From contig RCTD01000040.1 of NCBI GenBank assembly GCA_014898415.1, forward strand, positions 124,001-188,000: a stretch of 64,000 nt of DNA, read 5' to 3'. The DNA is from Stromatinia cepivora. Its lineage: Eukaryota; Ascomycota; Leotiomycetes; Helotiales; Sclerotiniaceae. The first letter of the stretch is position 1. Each line of letters starts with the position of its first letter. A program made the translations under genes and the position numbers. This document shows positions 47,139 through 61,095 of the stretch, one piece after another. Under the pieces are notes generated by a model, which was given only the letters and a program-made list of their open reading frames with translations, was not told the DNA's origin and made no database searches.

Positions 47139-47446
47139 CTAGATCATATGGAAGTGCTTTAGGCTTTCGAGGTAGGTTTATAATTAGGCGTTAAGTAGGG
47201 ATTTAAGTAAAGATAAGAATGATATACAATTTGTAACTAATAACAAAATATATTAAATAATTGATCTTAAGTATGAAGTTCTATATAAAGGAAATTAATT
47301 ATAATTATATAGACCTTTGTATTAAATATCCTATCGCCTTTTATTATATCCTATTACCTATAATTGAGTAATTCTAGGTAGAACAATATTGAGTCATGTG
47401 ATAATGAGCTTAATCACCTGAGTAGCTGTTAGGATTGGTCGTAACA
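47139..47446 (-). repeat. Inverted Gypsy LTR (308 bp), fold-back of the 3' LTR
   Basis: Reverse complement of LTR positions 308 to 1. The 18 bases missing are exactly the last 18 of the direct LTR, which thus form the loop of a perfect snap-back around 47121-47138. CTAG at the junction is self-complementary. Outer end GGTCGTAACA abuts TSD GAATA. Fewer RIP changes than the direct 3' LTR. Confidence 0.88.
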
Positions 47447-47546
47447 GAATAATAGTGAGTTATTTTGTAATAGTTGAAGTTCTTTCGAATAAATAATTTC
47501 GAATATAATACATATATATATTTGAGTATTTGTATATAGTTCTTTT

Positions 47547-47878
47547 ATAATATTTATATATATATATATAAGATATGTAGTATATAATTGATGTGTATTA
47601 AGTGATATGTTTGAAAAGAAGAATGACTTCGATATTATATATAGTATTCGATATTATATTGATATATAATGATAATAATTTTGATGATATTCGATATAAT
47701 ATTGATATTTAATGATGTATGATATATATATATATAGAATATATAGTATATAATTGATGTTTATTAAATGAGATATTTGAATAGGGGAGTAACTTCGATA
47801 TTATATATAGTATTCGATATTATATTGATATATAATAGTAGATTTGATGATATTCAATATGATATCGATGTGTGATGA
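47547..47878. repeat. Tandem duplication, period 166 bp
   Basis: TATATAATTGATG recurs at 47581 and 47747, and ACTTCGATATTATATATAGTATTCG also recurs. Two diverged units. Confidence 0.75.
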
Positions 47879-48144
47879 TATATGATAATGATTAGGGTTT
47901 GTATCGATTTTAAATGGTAAAAAGTTTTGATTATATAATTGTTTTTTTTTTCGTAGTCATAATTATTTTACAGTTTTCCAAGTTTTATAATCTATTAAAG
48001 GTTATATGCTTGAAAATAATAAACTTTATAATTTGGAAATAATGGTTTGAAGATTATAATAAAATAAACAATTATGAAATTATAATAATAATATATAGTT
48101 ATATAAAGATATTATATTATATATAATTAATAATACTGAATAAT

Positions 48145-48625
48145 ATTCAGATTCAGATTCTTAATCTTTAATATTGAAGGTATAACCTCTCTATATACCC
48201 TTTTCGAATTCTTTTATATATCAATATTTTATTCTTATTTGTCGATTTGAATAAAGATTCATCATTTCAATTATCTTAATTAATATTATAAAGGTTCCTC
48301 ATTCGAATACCTTTAGTATTCAACTAATTAGGTTTCTTTATTTGAATACCTCTATATCAATGATTTCGATTATAATACGAACAATATCATATAATCATAA
48401 TACAAATTATATGTTTATAGTATTAATAGTATTATATAAATTCGAATATAATATTTGAAGATTCATAATGATTTATGAATTTTATATTAAAGAGTATAAA
48501 GATAATTGAAATAATGAACCTTTATTCAAATTAACGAATAAGAATAAAACATTGATATATAAAAGAATTTAGAAGAGATATATAGGAAGATTATATTCTC
48601 AATATTGAAGGTTAAGAATCTGTAT
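48145..48625. repeat. Inverted repeat, arms about 125 bp
   Basis: 48145-48273 is the near reverse complement of 48495-48625 (for example AAGATTCATCATTTCAATTATCTT against AAGATAATTGAAATAATGAACC). Spacer about 220 bp. Could be a fold-back/MITE-like element or paired LTR fragments. No clear TSD picked. Confidence 0.7.
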
Positions 48626-48979
48626 TCTAATATTAATACAATATCACTATACCATTCAACTTTTACTATTATAACTTGATATTTGCTTATTCCATTATAG
48701 TCTCCGAGCTACTACTTCTCAATTATAAGGTTTATCATCTTTAAATACATGACCTCTAATAAATTATATATAAATAAATTTTAAAAATCATAATTTTTAC
48801 CTTTTTATAATATTTATTCAAAAGTTATATCAATTTAAAATTGAAGATTTTCAAAATTTTGAGTATCTAGTATTTTTCTCATTTAATTTCGAAACAAAAA
48901 TAAATAAAAATATTTTATTCAAATTTCGATAAATTCTAATTGATTAACTTTATATATATACAAAATTCTATAAAATATT

Positions 48980-49289
48980 TATCACGGGATAGTATGACTA
49001 CAGAGCACTTTCAGGGATCGGGGAATAGATGGTATATGTAATTGATAGAGTAAAAGAATTAAATGATTTGCCCTTAATTATATGAATTAAGAGTTGTATA
49101 TATAGAACAAATGAATAATTATTGAGTCAATATATACTTTAATTAGATTAGATCTTTGTTTATTAATATATTAGAATCATCTTATCAATCGAAAAGATTG
49201 GTAAGAATTAAAAAATCTTTTATTTTGATTGAAAAGTATATACTTTGATCTTTTGTAAAATATAAAGGATTATAAAGCTTTTTGTAATA
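48980..49289 (-). repeat. Copia-1c 3' LTR
   Basis: 310 bp, ATCACGGGATAGTATGACTAC... at the left, strongly C-to-T changed on the right (TTTGTAATA for TCCGTGACA). Confidence 0.88.
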
Positions 49290-50176
49290 TATTTCTTAAA
49301 TTGAAAGACGATTTGAAATAAATAGAAAGATATAGAAAATAATAATTCATTTAATTTATGAAAGAATATATAAAGCAATTATAAGTAGATATCAATAAAG
49401 AAATGATGTAATATATAAATCTGAAATGATTTTGATACTTTTGGAATAAGAAAGAATTTGATTGTATATAAACTACAAATTTCTTTTAATCTTCGGCTTG
49501 TTATCTATAATATTCTTCGAAATCAAGATTTTGAATAATAAAAAGAAAGTTTTTTATTGAGAGAATATAAAAGAATAATCGATTTTGTAATATAGCAATT
49601 GAGAATATATATAATTATTAGACTACAATATATTGATTACAATAATAAAATAAAATGAATGAATTTTTAAAGGTATATAAATTCTTTTTTTTGTATTTTT
49701 ATTTTTGTTTTAATCAAGTTTTTATTGATCATTATTATATTTAAGATTTCGGGGTCTAAAAAGGCTAAATAAATGAATTTTAATTATATTAAACAAATAA
49801 TGATTGAGAAGAAAGTTTTGAAAGAATCGAATATAAAAGAAGATCCCAATATTCTTTCGAAGAATCAATAAATCGAATAAAAAGAATTAATAAATTCAAT
49901 ACAAATAATAAACCAAAATATCGATCTTTAAAAGTATATCTTAATTAAATCTATTCCTAAAATGATATATAATTATTTATTTCAGAAATTGTTTCTTTTT
50001 ATCAAAAGAACTGTTATTTATTGTAATCAATTGTTTATTATAAATTCAAATAATAATTTAAAGGTAGGTTTCGTTTTTGAATTTTATTATATAATTGAAA
50101 GGTTTTATTAATTCTATATTTGTAATTGTTTAGATAAGGATCGTTCAATAAAAAAAATAAAAAAGAAAGATTTTCT

Positions 50177-50720
50177 TTGTTTAATAATGATAATCTATTT
50201 GATTTTTCAGTACCAGGTTTTTCGAATAATAAACCAGATAAAGAAGAAAAAGAAAAAAAAATATCGAAAATTATTAGCTCTTTAATTAAAATAAGGGATA
50301 AAGAGAGTTATAGGGAAAAGAATAATCATTTATATATTCGATATATAAAGTCGTTGATTATTAAAAGATATAATTTCTATGACGAATACTTTATTAATTC
50401 TTCTAAACCGAATAATCATTGATATTAGAATTATAATATTTATCTGTATACTTCTTTATCAGCTTTCCTTCATTTTTTAATAAATTATTATATTATCGTT
50501 TATCGGCAAAATTCGAAAATAAATTTTTTATTCATCTCCCATCTTTATAATATATTGATTATTAATTATATAATCCAAATAAGAATATAGAATTGTAATA
50601 AAGATAATATTGAAGATTCAAAAGAAAAAAGAAATTATTCTTTTATTTCTATATTATCGTTTTCTTTCTTTTTGTTATATTATTTATTAAAGTCTTCAAA
50701 AGACCAAATAGAAAAAGTAT
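50177..50720 (+). other. Copia-1c counterpart of the antisense ORF
   Basis: Same amino-acid pattern as 2812-3378 (H-L-Y-I-R-Y-I-K-S-L-I; I-Q-N-C-N-K-D-N; Y-Y-L-L-K-S-S-K). Open from 50177 to 50422, then broken by TGA and TAG stops. Confidence 0.35.
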
Positions 50721-51841
50721 ATTGTAATTTCGGAGAATGATAATAAAGATAAAAAAGAAAAAGTAGTGAAGAAGAAAAGAAGAAAGAAATAGGTAGTATA
50801 TTCAAAGAAAAGAAAAAGGAGGGATAATTCTTTGGCTTTTATAGTATTGATAATATTAATAACTTTAATTGTTCTAATTGTTTTTCGTTTATTGATTATT
50901 ATAGATAATCTTGAAACTTTTTTATTTGAACTTCAAATTATTGAATTTAGAAAGAAGTTTATTCTTTTTCGAAAATAGGAAAATGAAAGTAAAGAAATAA
51001 TTGGTTTTGATTGTTTTTTATTTCTTAATGAATATAAAATATACAAATTGAAATATATTATAGAAAAATATAATAATCTGGGATATTAAATAGGATTCAT
51101 TTTATTCATATTAAAGAGAAAAATTATAAACTCTAGATTATTGTTATTCAAATTCTATAATCCAGATTATCGTTATTCAAATTTTATAATTCTATTATTT
51201 ATATTTTATAAATTAAAAAGAGATCAAAAATATTCGAACTTTTATTTTGTAAGATTCTTAATAAACCCATCAATAATTATATCAATAATTGATAAATAAA
51301 TTATATAAAAGTTTTCTTTTGAAAATTCTTAATATAATTATATATTTTGGATATCGATATAATATAGTTTTATAATAATGTATTCGTTTTCATTGATTAT
51401 CAATTTAATCGTTCGCTAATTATCATAAAAGATTATTATAAATTCTTTTATTATTAAATCAATCTTTTTTAAAAAATATAGAATTACTATAATTTCTTTT
51501 GATATATATTCGATTCCGAGAAACTTTATTTTGATAATTAAAATGATTATAATATTTTATTTAGACATTTTCTATAAAATTCAATTATTGAAAAAGGATA
51601 TAATATATTTTTGGGATGATTAATAAATATCTGGATCATCTATAAAAGAAATTTCTAAGAAAACGAAAAGTTATAATATTTGATTATTATTATATTAAAT
51701 TATAAAATATTTTATATTTTATAAATATTATAAATAATGATCAATAGCTTTTATATAATCGCTTAATAGATTGATCAAATAATGATTTAATTGTAAAATA
51801 ATGAATAATATATTTATTTTTATAATAATTATAATATATAA

Positions 51842-52009
51842 TGTTATGTATACGTATAATATGATCGATTCGAGCTCTAATCGGAATGCAGCATTCCCTG
51901 AATAGATTAAGGGAGCTTTCGGCTTGTATATATATAATTATATAATTCTATTTTTCGATCTGTAGCTTTTAATTCTAAAAGATATTCAAGTTATTCGGCC
52001 GTTGTGTCA
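51842..52009 (+). repeat. Solo LTR, 168 bp
   Basis: TGTTATGTATACG...CGTTGTGTCA, flanked by TATATAA on both sides (51835-51841 and 52010-52016). The right half resembles the TRG-1 LTR (CTGTAGCTTTTAATTCTAA..., CGTTG.GTCA), so it is a relative of that family. Inserted in Copia-1c; absent at the matching site of Copia-1a (near 4505). Confidence 0.7.
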
Positions 52010-52020
52010 TATATAATATT

Positions 52021-52186
52021 TGTTAACTTTTGGTGCAGGAAGTAGTAGTATTATTGATTATATAGGTTGAACTAAAGATCTATAATTTTAATAGAAGTAG
52101 AATTGAGGTTATCCCCAAATATGGTCTATGCACTATTGTGATCACATAACCTCAATTCTAATCCTATGATGACCTCATTTCCAATA
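52021..52186 (-). repeat. Copia-2b 3' LTR
   Basis: 166 bp, TGTTAACTTTTGGTGCAGG...TTCCAATA. Confidence 0.9.
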
Positions 52187-52249
52187 CTCCTTTATTGAAG
52201 ATATCCTATTCGATCTTTTTAAACTACTAATTCTAACATTTTCTTGAAC

Positions 52250-55200
52250 TTTTCGAAAGCAATCCTTATGTAAAGCTTCGTCATTCCATCAGCAATTATA
52301 TTATATATATTGATATAATTAGTGGCGATTTTCTCCTTTTCTATTAAATCCCTGATGAAATAATAATTGATATCTATATATTTGAATTGTTTATATAAAT
52401 ATAGATTCTTGATTAAAACTAAAATGCCTTGATTATTATTAAGTATCTAAATTATATCTTTATTCTTTCCAATATAATTTAATCTAAATAGATCTTTGAA
52501 TATTTATACAATTTATCTCTTTTATTTAATAAACATTGTTATTACAATATATTCTGATTCTGTATTAAAAATAGTCATAAATATTTGTTTCTTGTTAATC
52601 TATAATATAAGGTTTTTATAGAATATCATAACTCCCCTTAAAACATTTTTCCGATTATATTTGTCATTAATCTAATCTATATTTATATATACCTTTATTG
52701 TATTATCAAATATATTATATTCTTTATAGATATCAGATTGTACTCCTTTTAACCCGAATTATAGCTTTTGTTTGATTATTGATCATAAATATCATATCAA
52801 ATTCTTTAAAGCTATAATATAATATTTTATTGGTTTTACTATAAATTATAAAAGTCTTCCAATTGAGAATGTTATATCTGATCAAATATATACTATTGAA
52901 TAAATCATATTTCCTATTCGTTGTTGATATTTGTTCATATCTATTAGTTCATTATTATCGATTACTAGCTAGAAATGAGTATAATCCATTATTAATAGTT
53001 TCTTGGCTTGATATTGTTTATATATAATACTATATTTGATTAATATAATATCGAGATATTCTTTTTGGTTTATAATTAATGTATATATTTTTTTATTACA
53101 AATAATCCTAATACCTAGGATCTTATTAATCTCCCCTAGATTCTTGGTATTAAAACAGATTGATAGCTTTTTATCGAACCAAATGATTTGCGATAATATA
53201 TACAATGCAATAATGATATCGTCGATATATACCAATAATATTATATTACAATCTTTAGATATATACAAATATAGATCTACCAAATTTTGTACAAAGTTTA
53301 TATCTAAAAGCTCTTTCTTCAATAGTAAACTCCAATTCCTTTCAGTTTATTTCAAACTATATAAATTTCATAAGATTCGTAATATATATCCCTTTTCGAT
53401 TTTGATACCTTAAAATAATTCGAAATAAATCTCTTTCTTCAAATATGATTTAGTAAAGATGTTTTTGATATCGAAATATAAATATTCCAAATTTTCCTTT
53501 ACAATAATAATCAGGAATAATCTAAGTATATTTAGCTTTATTATTGATACAAATATTTCGTTGTAATCTTTTTCTAATACTTAATTGAATCTTTGAATTA
53601 TTAATCTTATTTTGAATCATTCTACCTTATTATCCTTTGTCTTAATTATAAATATCTATTTCATCGAAACCAGATTATTTCTTTCAGGGAATATATATTC
53701 TTCCCAAATATCATTTTGAATCAAAAATATGATTTCCTTTTGGATAACTTTCTTCTATTTTTCAGAATATTCTCGATCCGATATTGTTTCCTTATAAATT
53801 CTTAATATTTTGATTCCCAAAACTTTTTTGACTGGATATATTATATCTTTTATATTATTTATATCTATTAACGAAATTATAAAATCTGAAACAATCTTAT
53901 TTTTGATATAAAAGTCCATCTTATAAATAATTGGGATTGTAATTATAATATATTCTACATTTTCTTGAATTTTGATTTATATAGATATTGCAATCAATAC
54001 TTTTATAATCTTGCTTTTCTATTCTCCTTCAAGATTTTGTTTTATATCTCTTTTCTGTTTTCATATTAGATATCTTAAAGGTTCATCTTCAAGATCTATT
54101 ATATTCTTTTGTTCAATCTTAAATGATTATAGATTTACTTCGTTTTCTAATCCTATTGAAATAGATTTGTCAGCAAAATTTAAGATAATTTTAAATTTTG
54201 CTTTTAATACAGATTCAGAATCTGCAGAAGTTGATTCTTAGATTGGAATCTCTGGAATAATGGATTCGATATTTGAAGTATTCTTGGAAAAAGATTCTTG
54301 ATTTATTTTCTGGATATTGCTATCTTCATCTTCATTATATATTGATATTGATATATTTAATTTATCTGATTTCAACTCGATAATTGGAGTACTTAATATA
54401 ATCATTAAATTCAATATAATATCTATTAAAGAGAACATTTGAAATAAAGGTAATACAAATATCGCATTTGATATTGAAGATAAAGAAGATACTTTATTTG
54501 CTATTGATTTACCATGAAATCTTTGATCTAATTTTATATTCTTAATTCCTTATAGACCTGATTCATAATTTCTTAATTTAAAATCCAAATCTCCTTTTCG
54601 ATAAAATTCATTTATAATTACTTTATTTAATCGAAATATATAATTTAACTTTGGAAAATATATTTTGATATATTTATTCATAACTTTTGAGTATTCTAGG
54701 AATACACCGATTTTCGAAATATCCTACAACTTATCATATTTTTATCCTTTCGAAATAGTTTTGGAATTAATATAAACATAACATTTGCTCCTCCAAACTT
54801 TGTATATCTTTATATCTAATATTATATCTATAAAAGTTTCTATAAGGAATCGATCTATTCCGTTTATATCAGGATCAATATTAATACGATTTCTAATATA
54901 AATATCATACTTTACAATTTCATCCCAAAACTCTAATAGTAATTCAATTTCTTTTAGTATTACTTTTATATTTATTTCTGTAATCTTTATATTCCGTTTT
55001 ACAGATTTATTTTGATATAAAAAAACAATTGTTGTAACTTCGAATTATATACCTAATGATTATTTACAAATAACTTATAGAAATTCCAATATATTATTAA
55101 TCCTGATTACAATAATCTTTTCTTTAATAGCTAATTCCATTTCCTTTTTTTAAATTTTCAATATTTAAATTGTATCGTCTTTTTGTTTAAGTAATATAAT

Positions 55201-56420
55201 CCAATTTATTTTTGTATAATTATCGATGATCAATATGAAATAATGTCACGGGAAATGATTACTATATCAACCCAATTAACCATTCGTCAAGAGTGGCGTC
55301 ACTTTTGGTGTGACAAATAACGATTCCCTCAAATTGATTTTGGGAATGGTTTTGTAATATCGAAATATATAAATTCGAATCTCTTTGATTTATACAGACT
55401 TAATTGTTTCGGAATACAATTAATTATTTTAATAAATATATACACTTTATAAATATCTAATTCAATTAAGATCTTTATTAATTTAATTATATTGAATACC
55501 TTATATAGATTCTTGATCTTATCTAAACTTAGATGATTAAATCTTCGATATTATAATAGATATCTTTTTTTCTCCTTGAATATTAATTCATTATTGATAT
55601 CTTTGATACTATCGATTATCTTTGAAGAAAAGCCTTTTTCCTAATCATTTTGATATACATTCGAATAAAAAACTGTATCCTTGTATCCTTTAGTTATATA
55701 TGAAACCATATACATTCTATCTTATATTCTAATACGGATGATTTTCTTATTATCCTTCTTGAAATATATATAATAAAAGTTGAATTCCCTTTGCAGCCCT
55801 ATTTCGCAAATCCTTTTTCCTAATAACAAGTTTATTTCTAGCCTTGATATGTATAATATATTTAAAAGTAACATCTTAGAACCATTTTCGTATATTATAT
55901 CCACTAAACCCCAATAGCAATAATACATCATTCCCCTATCAACTTTTATCCTTTGTTTGATAATAAAGTTTATTGATCTAAATAATAAAGATTAATCAGA
56001 TATATATAAAGAAATACCTATATTGATATATTATTTATTAGAGAAAGCTTTATTAATGATTTCCTTTGTCAAATTATAATCTTTTTTTATTATATTCTCA
56101 ATATCGGAGTTTGATTTAGGAATATTATTAACAAAATATACTTGATCTTTTTTGTTGAAATAGATCTTTTTCAGATTCGATAATCTTTTTCTTTTTTGAT
56201 AATAAAAGTAATTATAAAGGAGTTTATTAGTTTGTATTAAATATAAACAATCTTGTATATAATAACCTTCTTTTTGATATAAATCGTAAATATTGTTTGA
56301 AATCTCGAAATTTGATTTTTGATATCGAGAAATATATCTAAATCCTTTTGCAATTTATACTCGCTTTGATTTATCTTTAAAACGAAATTCCTTAATCTAC
56401 AAATACTTGATTTTATCATC
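52250..56420 (-). pseudogene. Copia-2b pol, RIP-inactivated
   Basis: Minus strand. The reverse-transcriptase piece 52969-53322 reads V-D-L-Y-L-Y-I-S-K-D-C-N-I-I-L-L, then Y-I-D-D (about 53218-53229). Both catalytic Asp are still present, unlike in Copia-1a and the Gypsy. It continues with L-G-E-I-N-K-I-L-G-I-R-I. The protease/pre-integrase piece at 55722-55931 has E-N-G-S-K-M-L-L-L-N-I-L-Y-I, typical of Copia. Stops are spread throughout, so the copy is dead, though younger or less exposed to mutation than its relatives. Confidence 0.78.
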
Positions 56421-56525
56421 GATATTAAGGTTAATTTGGATATCCAATATATCTATTATTCTTTGATAATTGATTGAAAGATTATATATTAAAACCAAGA
56501 ACAAAATAATATCTTGATATATTGA

Positions 56526-56816
56526 TCAATAGCTTTTATCTATAATCCCTAATTTCCTTTTATACTCTTTCAATTTGTTCCAGATTTTGATAATAATTAT
56601 ATCAGAATAAATATCGGATTGAAATTTGAAGTTCTGGATTATCGTTATATATATATTGATTATAATTATATTAACTCTGATATATTTTGATTTAAAATAT
56701 CTCCAAAATATATATACTATTGAATATTCATTAATAAAGATTTCATTATTATCATTAAATGTTATACAAATATACGATAATATATTCGTTTTGTTTTTTA
56801 AGTATTCCGATTTCAA
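56526..56816 (-). pseudogene. Copia-2b gag fragment
   Basis: 96 open codons equivalent to 176-466, M-K-S-E-Y-L-K start and W-N-K-L-K-E-Y-K-R-K-L-G near the end. Confidence 0.7.
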
Positions 56817-57408
56817 TTCGATATTGTAATATATATGATTATTGATTTTATAGGCAAATGCTATATTGGGTTCTGTAATCTGTATATATTCGTTTAATAT
56901 TTGATTAATTATATAAAATCATCTTTTCCCTTTTAATTATATCTTCATTTGTTTGAACCATTATTTATGATTGTTTTGATCAAATTTCGAAGGATTGTTT
57001 GATTCCGATATTATAAAGGTTTTTTATTGTTTAATAGATATCGAAGATAGTCTTCAGGTTTTTAAAACAGTCTTAAAAATGTACAGCAAATAAGTTCAGG
57101 ATAATAAAGAAATATAAAAATAAAGAAATATAAAAATAAAACAATAAAAAAATTCGTAAAATCATATTGTAATATGTTTTCTTATAACTATGCGAACTTG
57201 CTCTTCGCTTCTGCTATAATTCTGTATCGATATTGTACAGATTGCTCTCCGTTCTGGCCTATAATATTATAAGTTATAAACTATATTATCGTATTTCAAC
57301 TCTATTTCAATGATACTATATAAAAACTTTGATTTTCATTCTATTTCATTTTTATTAATTATATTAATCTTTTCTCGATTTGCTTTGCTTTCTAATCACT
57401 ATTATACA

Positions 57409-57424
57409 ACCGGATTTCATAACC
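57409..57424 (-). other. Primer-binding site of Copia-2b
   Basis: Minus strand GGTTATGAAATCCGGT next to the 5' LTR. Complementary to the CAU-anticodon region of an initiator-Met tRNA, the copia-type half-tRNA primer (inference from copia). Confidence 0.6.
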
Positions 57425-57590
57425 TATTAACTTTTGATACAAGAAATAATAATATTATTGATTATATAGATTGAACTAAGGATCTATAATTTTAATAGGA
57501 GTAGAATTGAGATTATCCCCAAATATGATCTGTGCACCATTGTGATCACGTGACCTCAATTCTAATCCTATGATGGCCTCATTTCCAACA
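57425..57590 (-). repeat. Copia-2b 5' LTR
   Basis: 166 bp, ends CTCATTTCCAACA; least mutated Copia-2 LTR in the window over its outer half. Confidence 0.9.
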
Positions 57591-57595
57591 ATATT

Positions 57596-60500
57596 GATTC
57601 TATTTTCTTTTAATATATTTTTATAATATATATAAGAGCTTGACCCTGATTTTTCTGAAATACTATTATTAAAAATGGAATACTTACTATCCCATTTATT
57701 GCTTTGAATTTCTTCATAATCTTTTTAATATATATATCATAAATTAATTACAACTTTTTTTTAAATCGATCATAAAGTATATATATATCTAAAAACCATT
57801 TAATATTTTCTAGATCTTATAGTTCATATATAACTTTAATTTCTTCGATAATTTTTATAATAACTAATTCGTTTTTCTTATAATAAATAATCTGAATATT
57901 ATTTACAAAAAAAAAATTATAATAATATACTTTGGGTTAATATATAAATATAATTCCTTTTTATATTATACCAATCCTAACTTTTCGAATATCCAAATGA
58001 AATCTCTAAATTATATAATTGAAGAATCTTATAAATTATACAAGATTCAATCGATTATAACATTTTTATTTAGGATTTTATATTTATCAGATAGATAATA
58101 TATAATTGAAATATCCAAAAAATTATGTAGAATATTAACAAAAGTATTGATTATATTATATTACTTGGTTTCAAGATTGTATTTAATAACAATTGCTATT
58201 ATAATTCAAAATAATTGATTTGTTAATATAACAATATAAATAATTTCAATAATACTCTTAATTCAAAGATCTTCCTATATTATTAAATATAAATAATAAC
58301 AAATAATTAGATTTTGATTATTATATTTATATATAAAGATTTATTAAAAAGGAATTGGTTTTATAGATTCCGATCCAGAATCGATTTTATACTAGGTTTT
58401 CCTAATCTTAAAATTATCAATTTCAAGATTGTAATTCTATTTGAATTAATATTTTATATGATGATCTTCTAATTGATAATAAAAATAAGGTAACTTTGGA
58501 ATTGCAAATATATAAATTCGAGGAAATAATATTATTTATAATTCATTAATTGTAAATCAAATAAAAGGCAATAATAGTTTTATTTCAATTCTAATAATAA
58601 TTATATTATAAATTATTACAAATTGAAAATATTCCTTTATATTATTCATTCTTTATTAATCAAATCAAAATATAGAATAAAAATTGTATAAACAAAATAA
58701 TCCTATTGAATTTATCCTTTAAAATATAACAATTTCTATATAGAATTTAGTATTGAAATTATTCCTTTGATGATATTATTATATATATAATTGTTTTTAT
58801 ATATATACTAATTACTCTGGAATATAAAAGCTAAATGATTCCCAGAAAAAAGATGATTCCGAATAATAATTGTATAATTAAAACTCAAACAGATTGATTT
58901 AAACCCTAAGTATTTCAATCCTTATAATATGAGTTTTCTTAAATATCTATTCGAGATTATAAATCCATGAATTCTTTATAAATTGATTAAATGAATATAT
59001 AAGATACAATAATCTTTATAATAATTGGATTTCCTTTATAAAATATTTTAATTGATCATTCCAATATATATACTTCTTTTTAGAATATTGAAATTAATCG
59101 ATTAAAACAATCTCTAAATCATTTTCGTATATATTACAAAGAACATCAATAATACAACCAATAAACTTATACTCTATATTCCCTATATCAATATATTCGA
59201 TAAAATCGGGATCTATATTATTATTATAGATATCTTTTTGAATAATATTAATATCTTTATTTACAAAATATAATTACTCTTTAATAAAAAAATCAATTTC
59301 TCCGGTTTCTTTAATGAAAAAATCGATCGGTATTTATATATCTTCATTATATACCTTATCCTTATTATTTAAAAGATTAAATAGATTAAATAATCCTAAA
59401 TCGATTTCTTTATTCTTATTATCACCCCCTAAATCTATATCCGCCCCCAAAACCAATTTATTTGTAAATAATAAATCTAAAATACACTTGATAAATAAAT
59501 CAAGGGTTTTTTAATTCATAAAAATAAATAAATAAATAAAGTCATTATAATTATCCTTGTTTTGAATAATCATTCTATTTATTTTAATATAATCTTATAT
59601 ATTAAAGACTTTAACGAATTATTTAAACTCTTTTATAATATAAATATCAATTATTCGATTAATAGAATTTATACAATAAATGAATTCCTTATTGAATATT
59701 ATATTTCGAATAATAATAACTTTATCGAGTTTGAATATTTATATATAGTAAATTAATATACCTAAAATATAGCCCATTAAATACTCAATATATACTCAAG
59801 GATTGATTTTATATCATTTCCTATTAATTCCAATTTCTCTATTCTTATTCAAAAAATAAACTTGATATCTATATTTATAGGTTCTATTCCAATTAAAATA
59901 GAGATCGTTAGATATTTTCTTTATAAATAAGAGATTATTTTTATAAAGATAATTACAAAACTATATATCAAGTATTTTATTAAACCATTTAAAGGATTTG
60001 ATCTTCAAAAGATTTATATTATATAAATAAATAACAATTTATATTATTTCCATTTACAATTTGTCTAATAAATCTATTATAATCTATATTTTTATTGGAT
60101 TTATATATATAACATAAAGATAATTCGAATTCGATATCTTTTTGTTTGATCTATTTCTCAAATAATATTGTTCTTATGATTCTAATAACAAATATATTAT
60201 TATTCTATTTAATTATTACGATTATTAAGCTATATTTACAATGAATTCAGACTACAAAGCTTTAAATGATTATAAATATTTTGTTGTATATTTTGTAATA
60301 GATTAAATATAAAAAGATCTTATTATAATATATTTCTTTAATCAATAGAAATTATAATATATTGTTATATTCTTTATCGAAATCAAAAAGATCCTATTAG
60401 ATTTTATAAAAGGGCTAAAATAACTAACGATTATTTGGAATATAAAAAATGATTTATTTTATATGAATATAAATACAATTAATATAATTGAAATGAATGA

Positions 60501-61095
60501 TATCTTTTATTTTGATATTTTGTATTATAAATATTAAATATTCAAAAGTTTTTTTTTTAAATACTTAAAGTGTTTATATTATATTTCATTTGTATTTTTT
60601 CTTAAAAAAGATAGATTATAAAAACAATAGAATACTTTATTTATTTTTTTTATTTATTATTGAATATATTATAGAAAGGTTGCTTATAGGGATAAATAAA
60701 AGAATATTCGAATAAATAAAAAATAATTTATATTTTAAGAATATAAAATTTTCAATACAAATGCATTGAACAATTATTATACTATTTGTATAATCTTCTT
60801 TACGAAGAATATAATCATATTCTAAAAATTACAGATTGGCTTTCTCCAATCGAGCTTCCAAAATAATATTAATATAAAAGCCAAGAATGAATATTATATC
60901 ATTCAATACCAGATCATTATTAGAATAATCTTCTCTCTTGATAATCCCTTTAATAATACAAACCCTATATTCTAGAATTTGGAAACTGAAAGTATCTGTT
61001 TTTACAAGATCATTAGAATCGAATGATCGATATTGATGATCATCCAATAAAGATATATCATTTACAATATATATAGTATCACAATTATCAAACAA
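57596..61095 (-). pseudogene. Copia-1c pol, upstream portion
   Basis: Colinear with about 4510-8056 of Copia-1a. The protease-region piece 60829-61095 keeps I-S-L-L-D-D-H-Q-Y-R-S-F-D and S-F-Q-I-L-E-Y. RT and integrase are represented by heavily stopped sequence. The downstream part of pol continues at 51841 leftward, past Copia-2b. Confidence 0.68.

Larger units (their letters stand above)
39226..47446 (+). mobile_element. Ty3/Gypsy chromovirus with an extra inverted LTR at its right end
   Basis: 5' LTR 39226-39551 and direct 3' LTR 46813-47138 (both 326 bp), followed without gap by a 308-bp inverted LTR (47139-47446). The whole unit is flanked by TSD GAATA (39221-39225 and 47447-47451), so both outer ends are U3 ends. 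Carries TRG-1b (43129-44820). Without it and the inverted LTR the element is about 6.2 kb, normal for the superfamily. RIP-degraded. Confidence 0.9.
47447..48979. other. AT-rich spacer, no gene
   Basis: Between the Gypsy and Copia-1c. Holds a tandem duplication and a long inverted repeat (listed separately). No coding sequence seen. Confidence 0.7.
52021..57590 (-). mobile_element. Copia-2b LTR retrotransposon (5570 bp)
   Basis: 166-bp LTRs at 52021-52186 (3') and 57425-57590 (5'), TSD ATATT (52016-52020 and 57591-57595). Same family as Copia-2a/2c but less mutated. Inserted in Copia-1c. Full gag-pol order on the minus strand. Confidence 0.92.

Noticed and set aside
46813..47446. A single 634-bp palindromic 3' LTR
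   Set aside because: The 5' LTR is 326 bp and is followed by leader, not by an inverted copy, so the inverted part is an addition.
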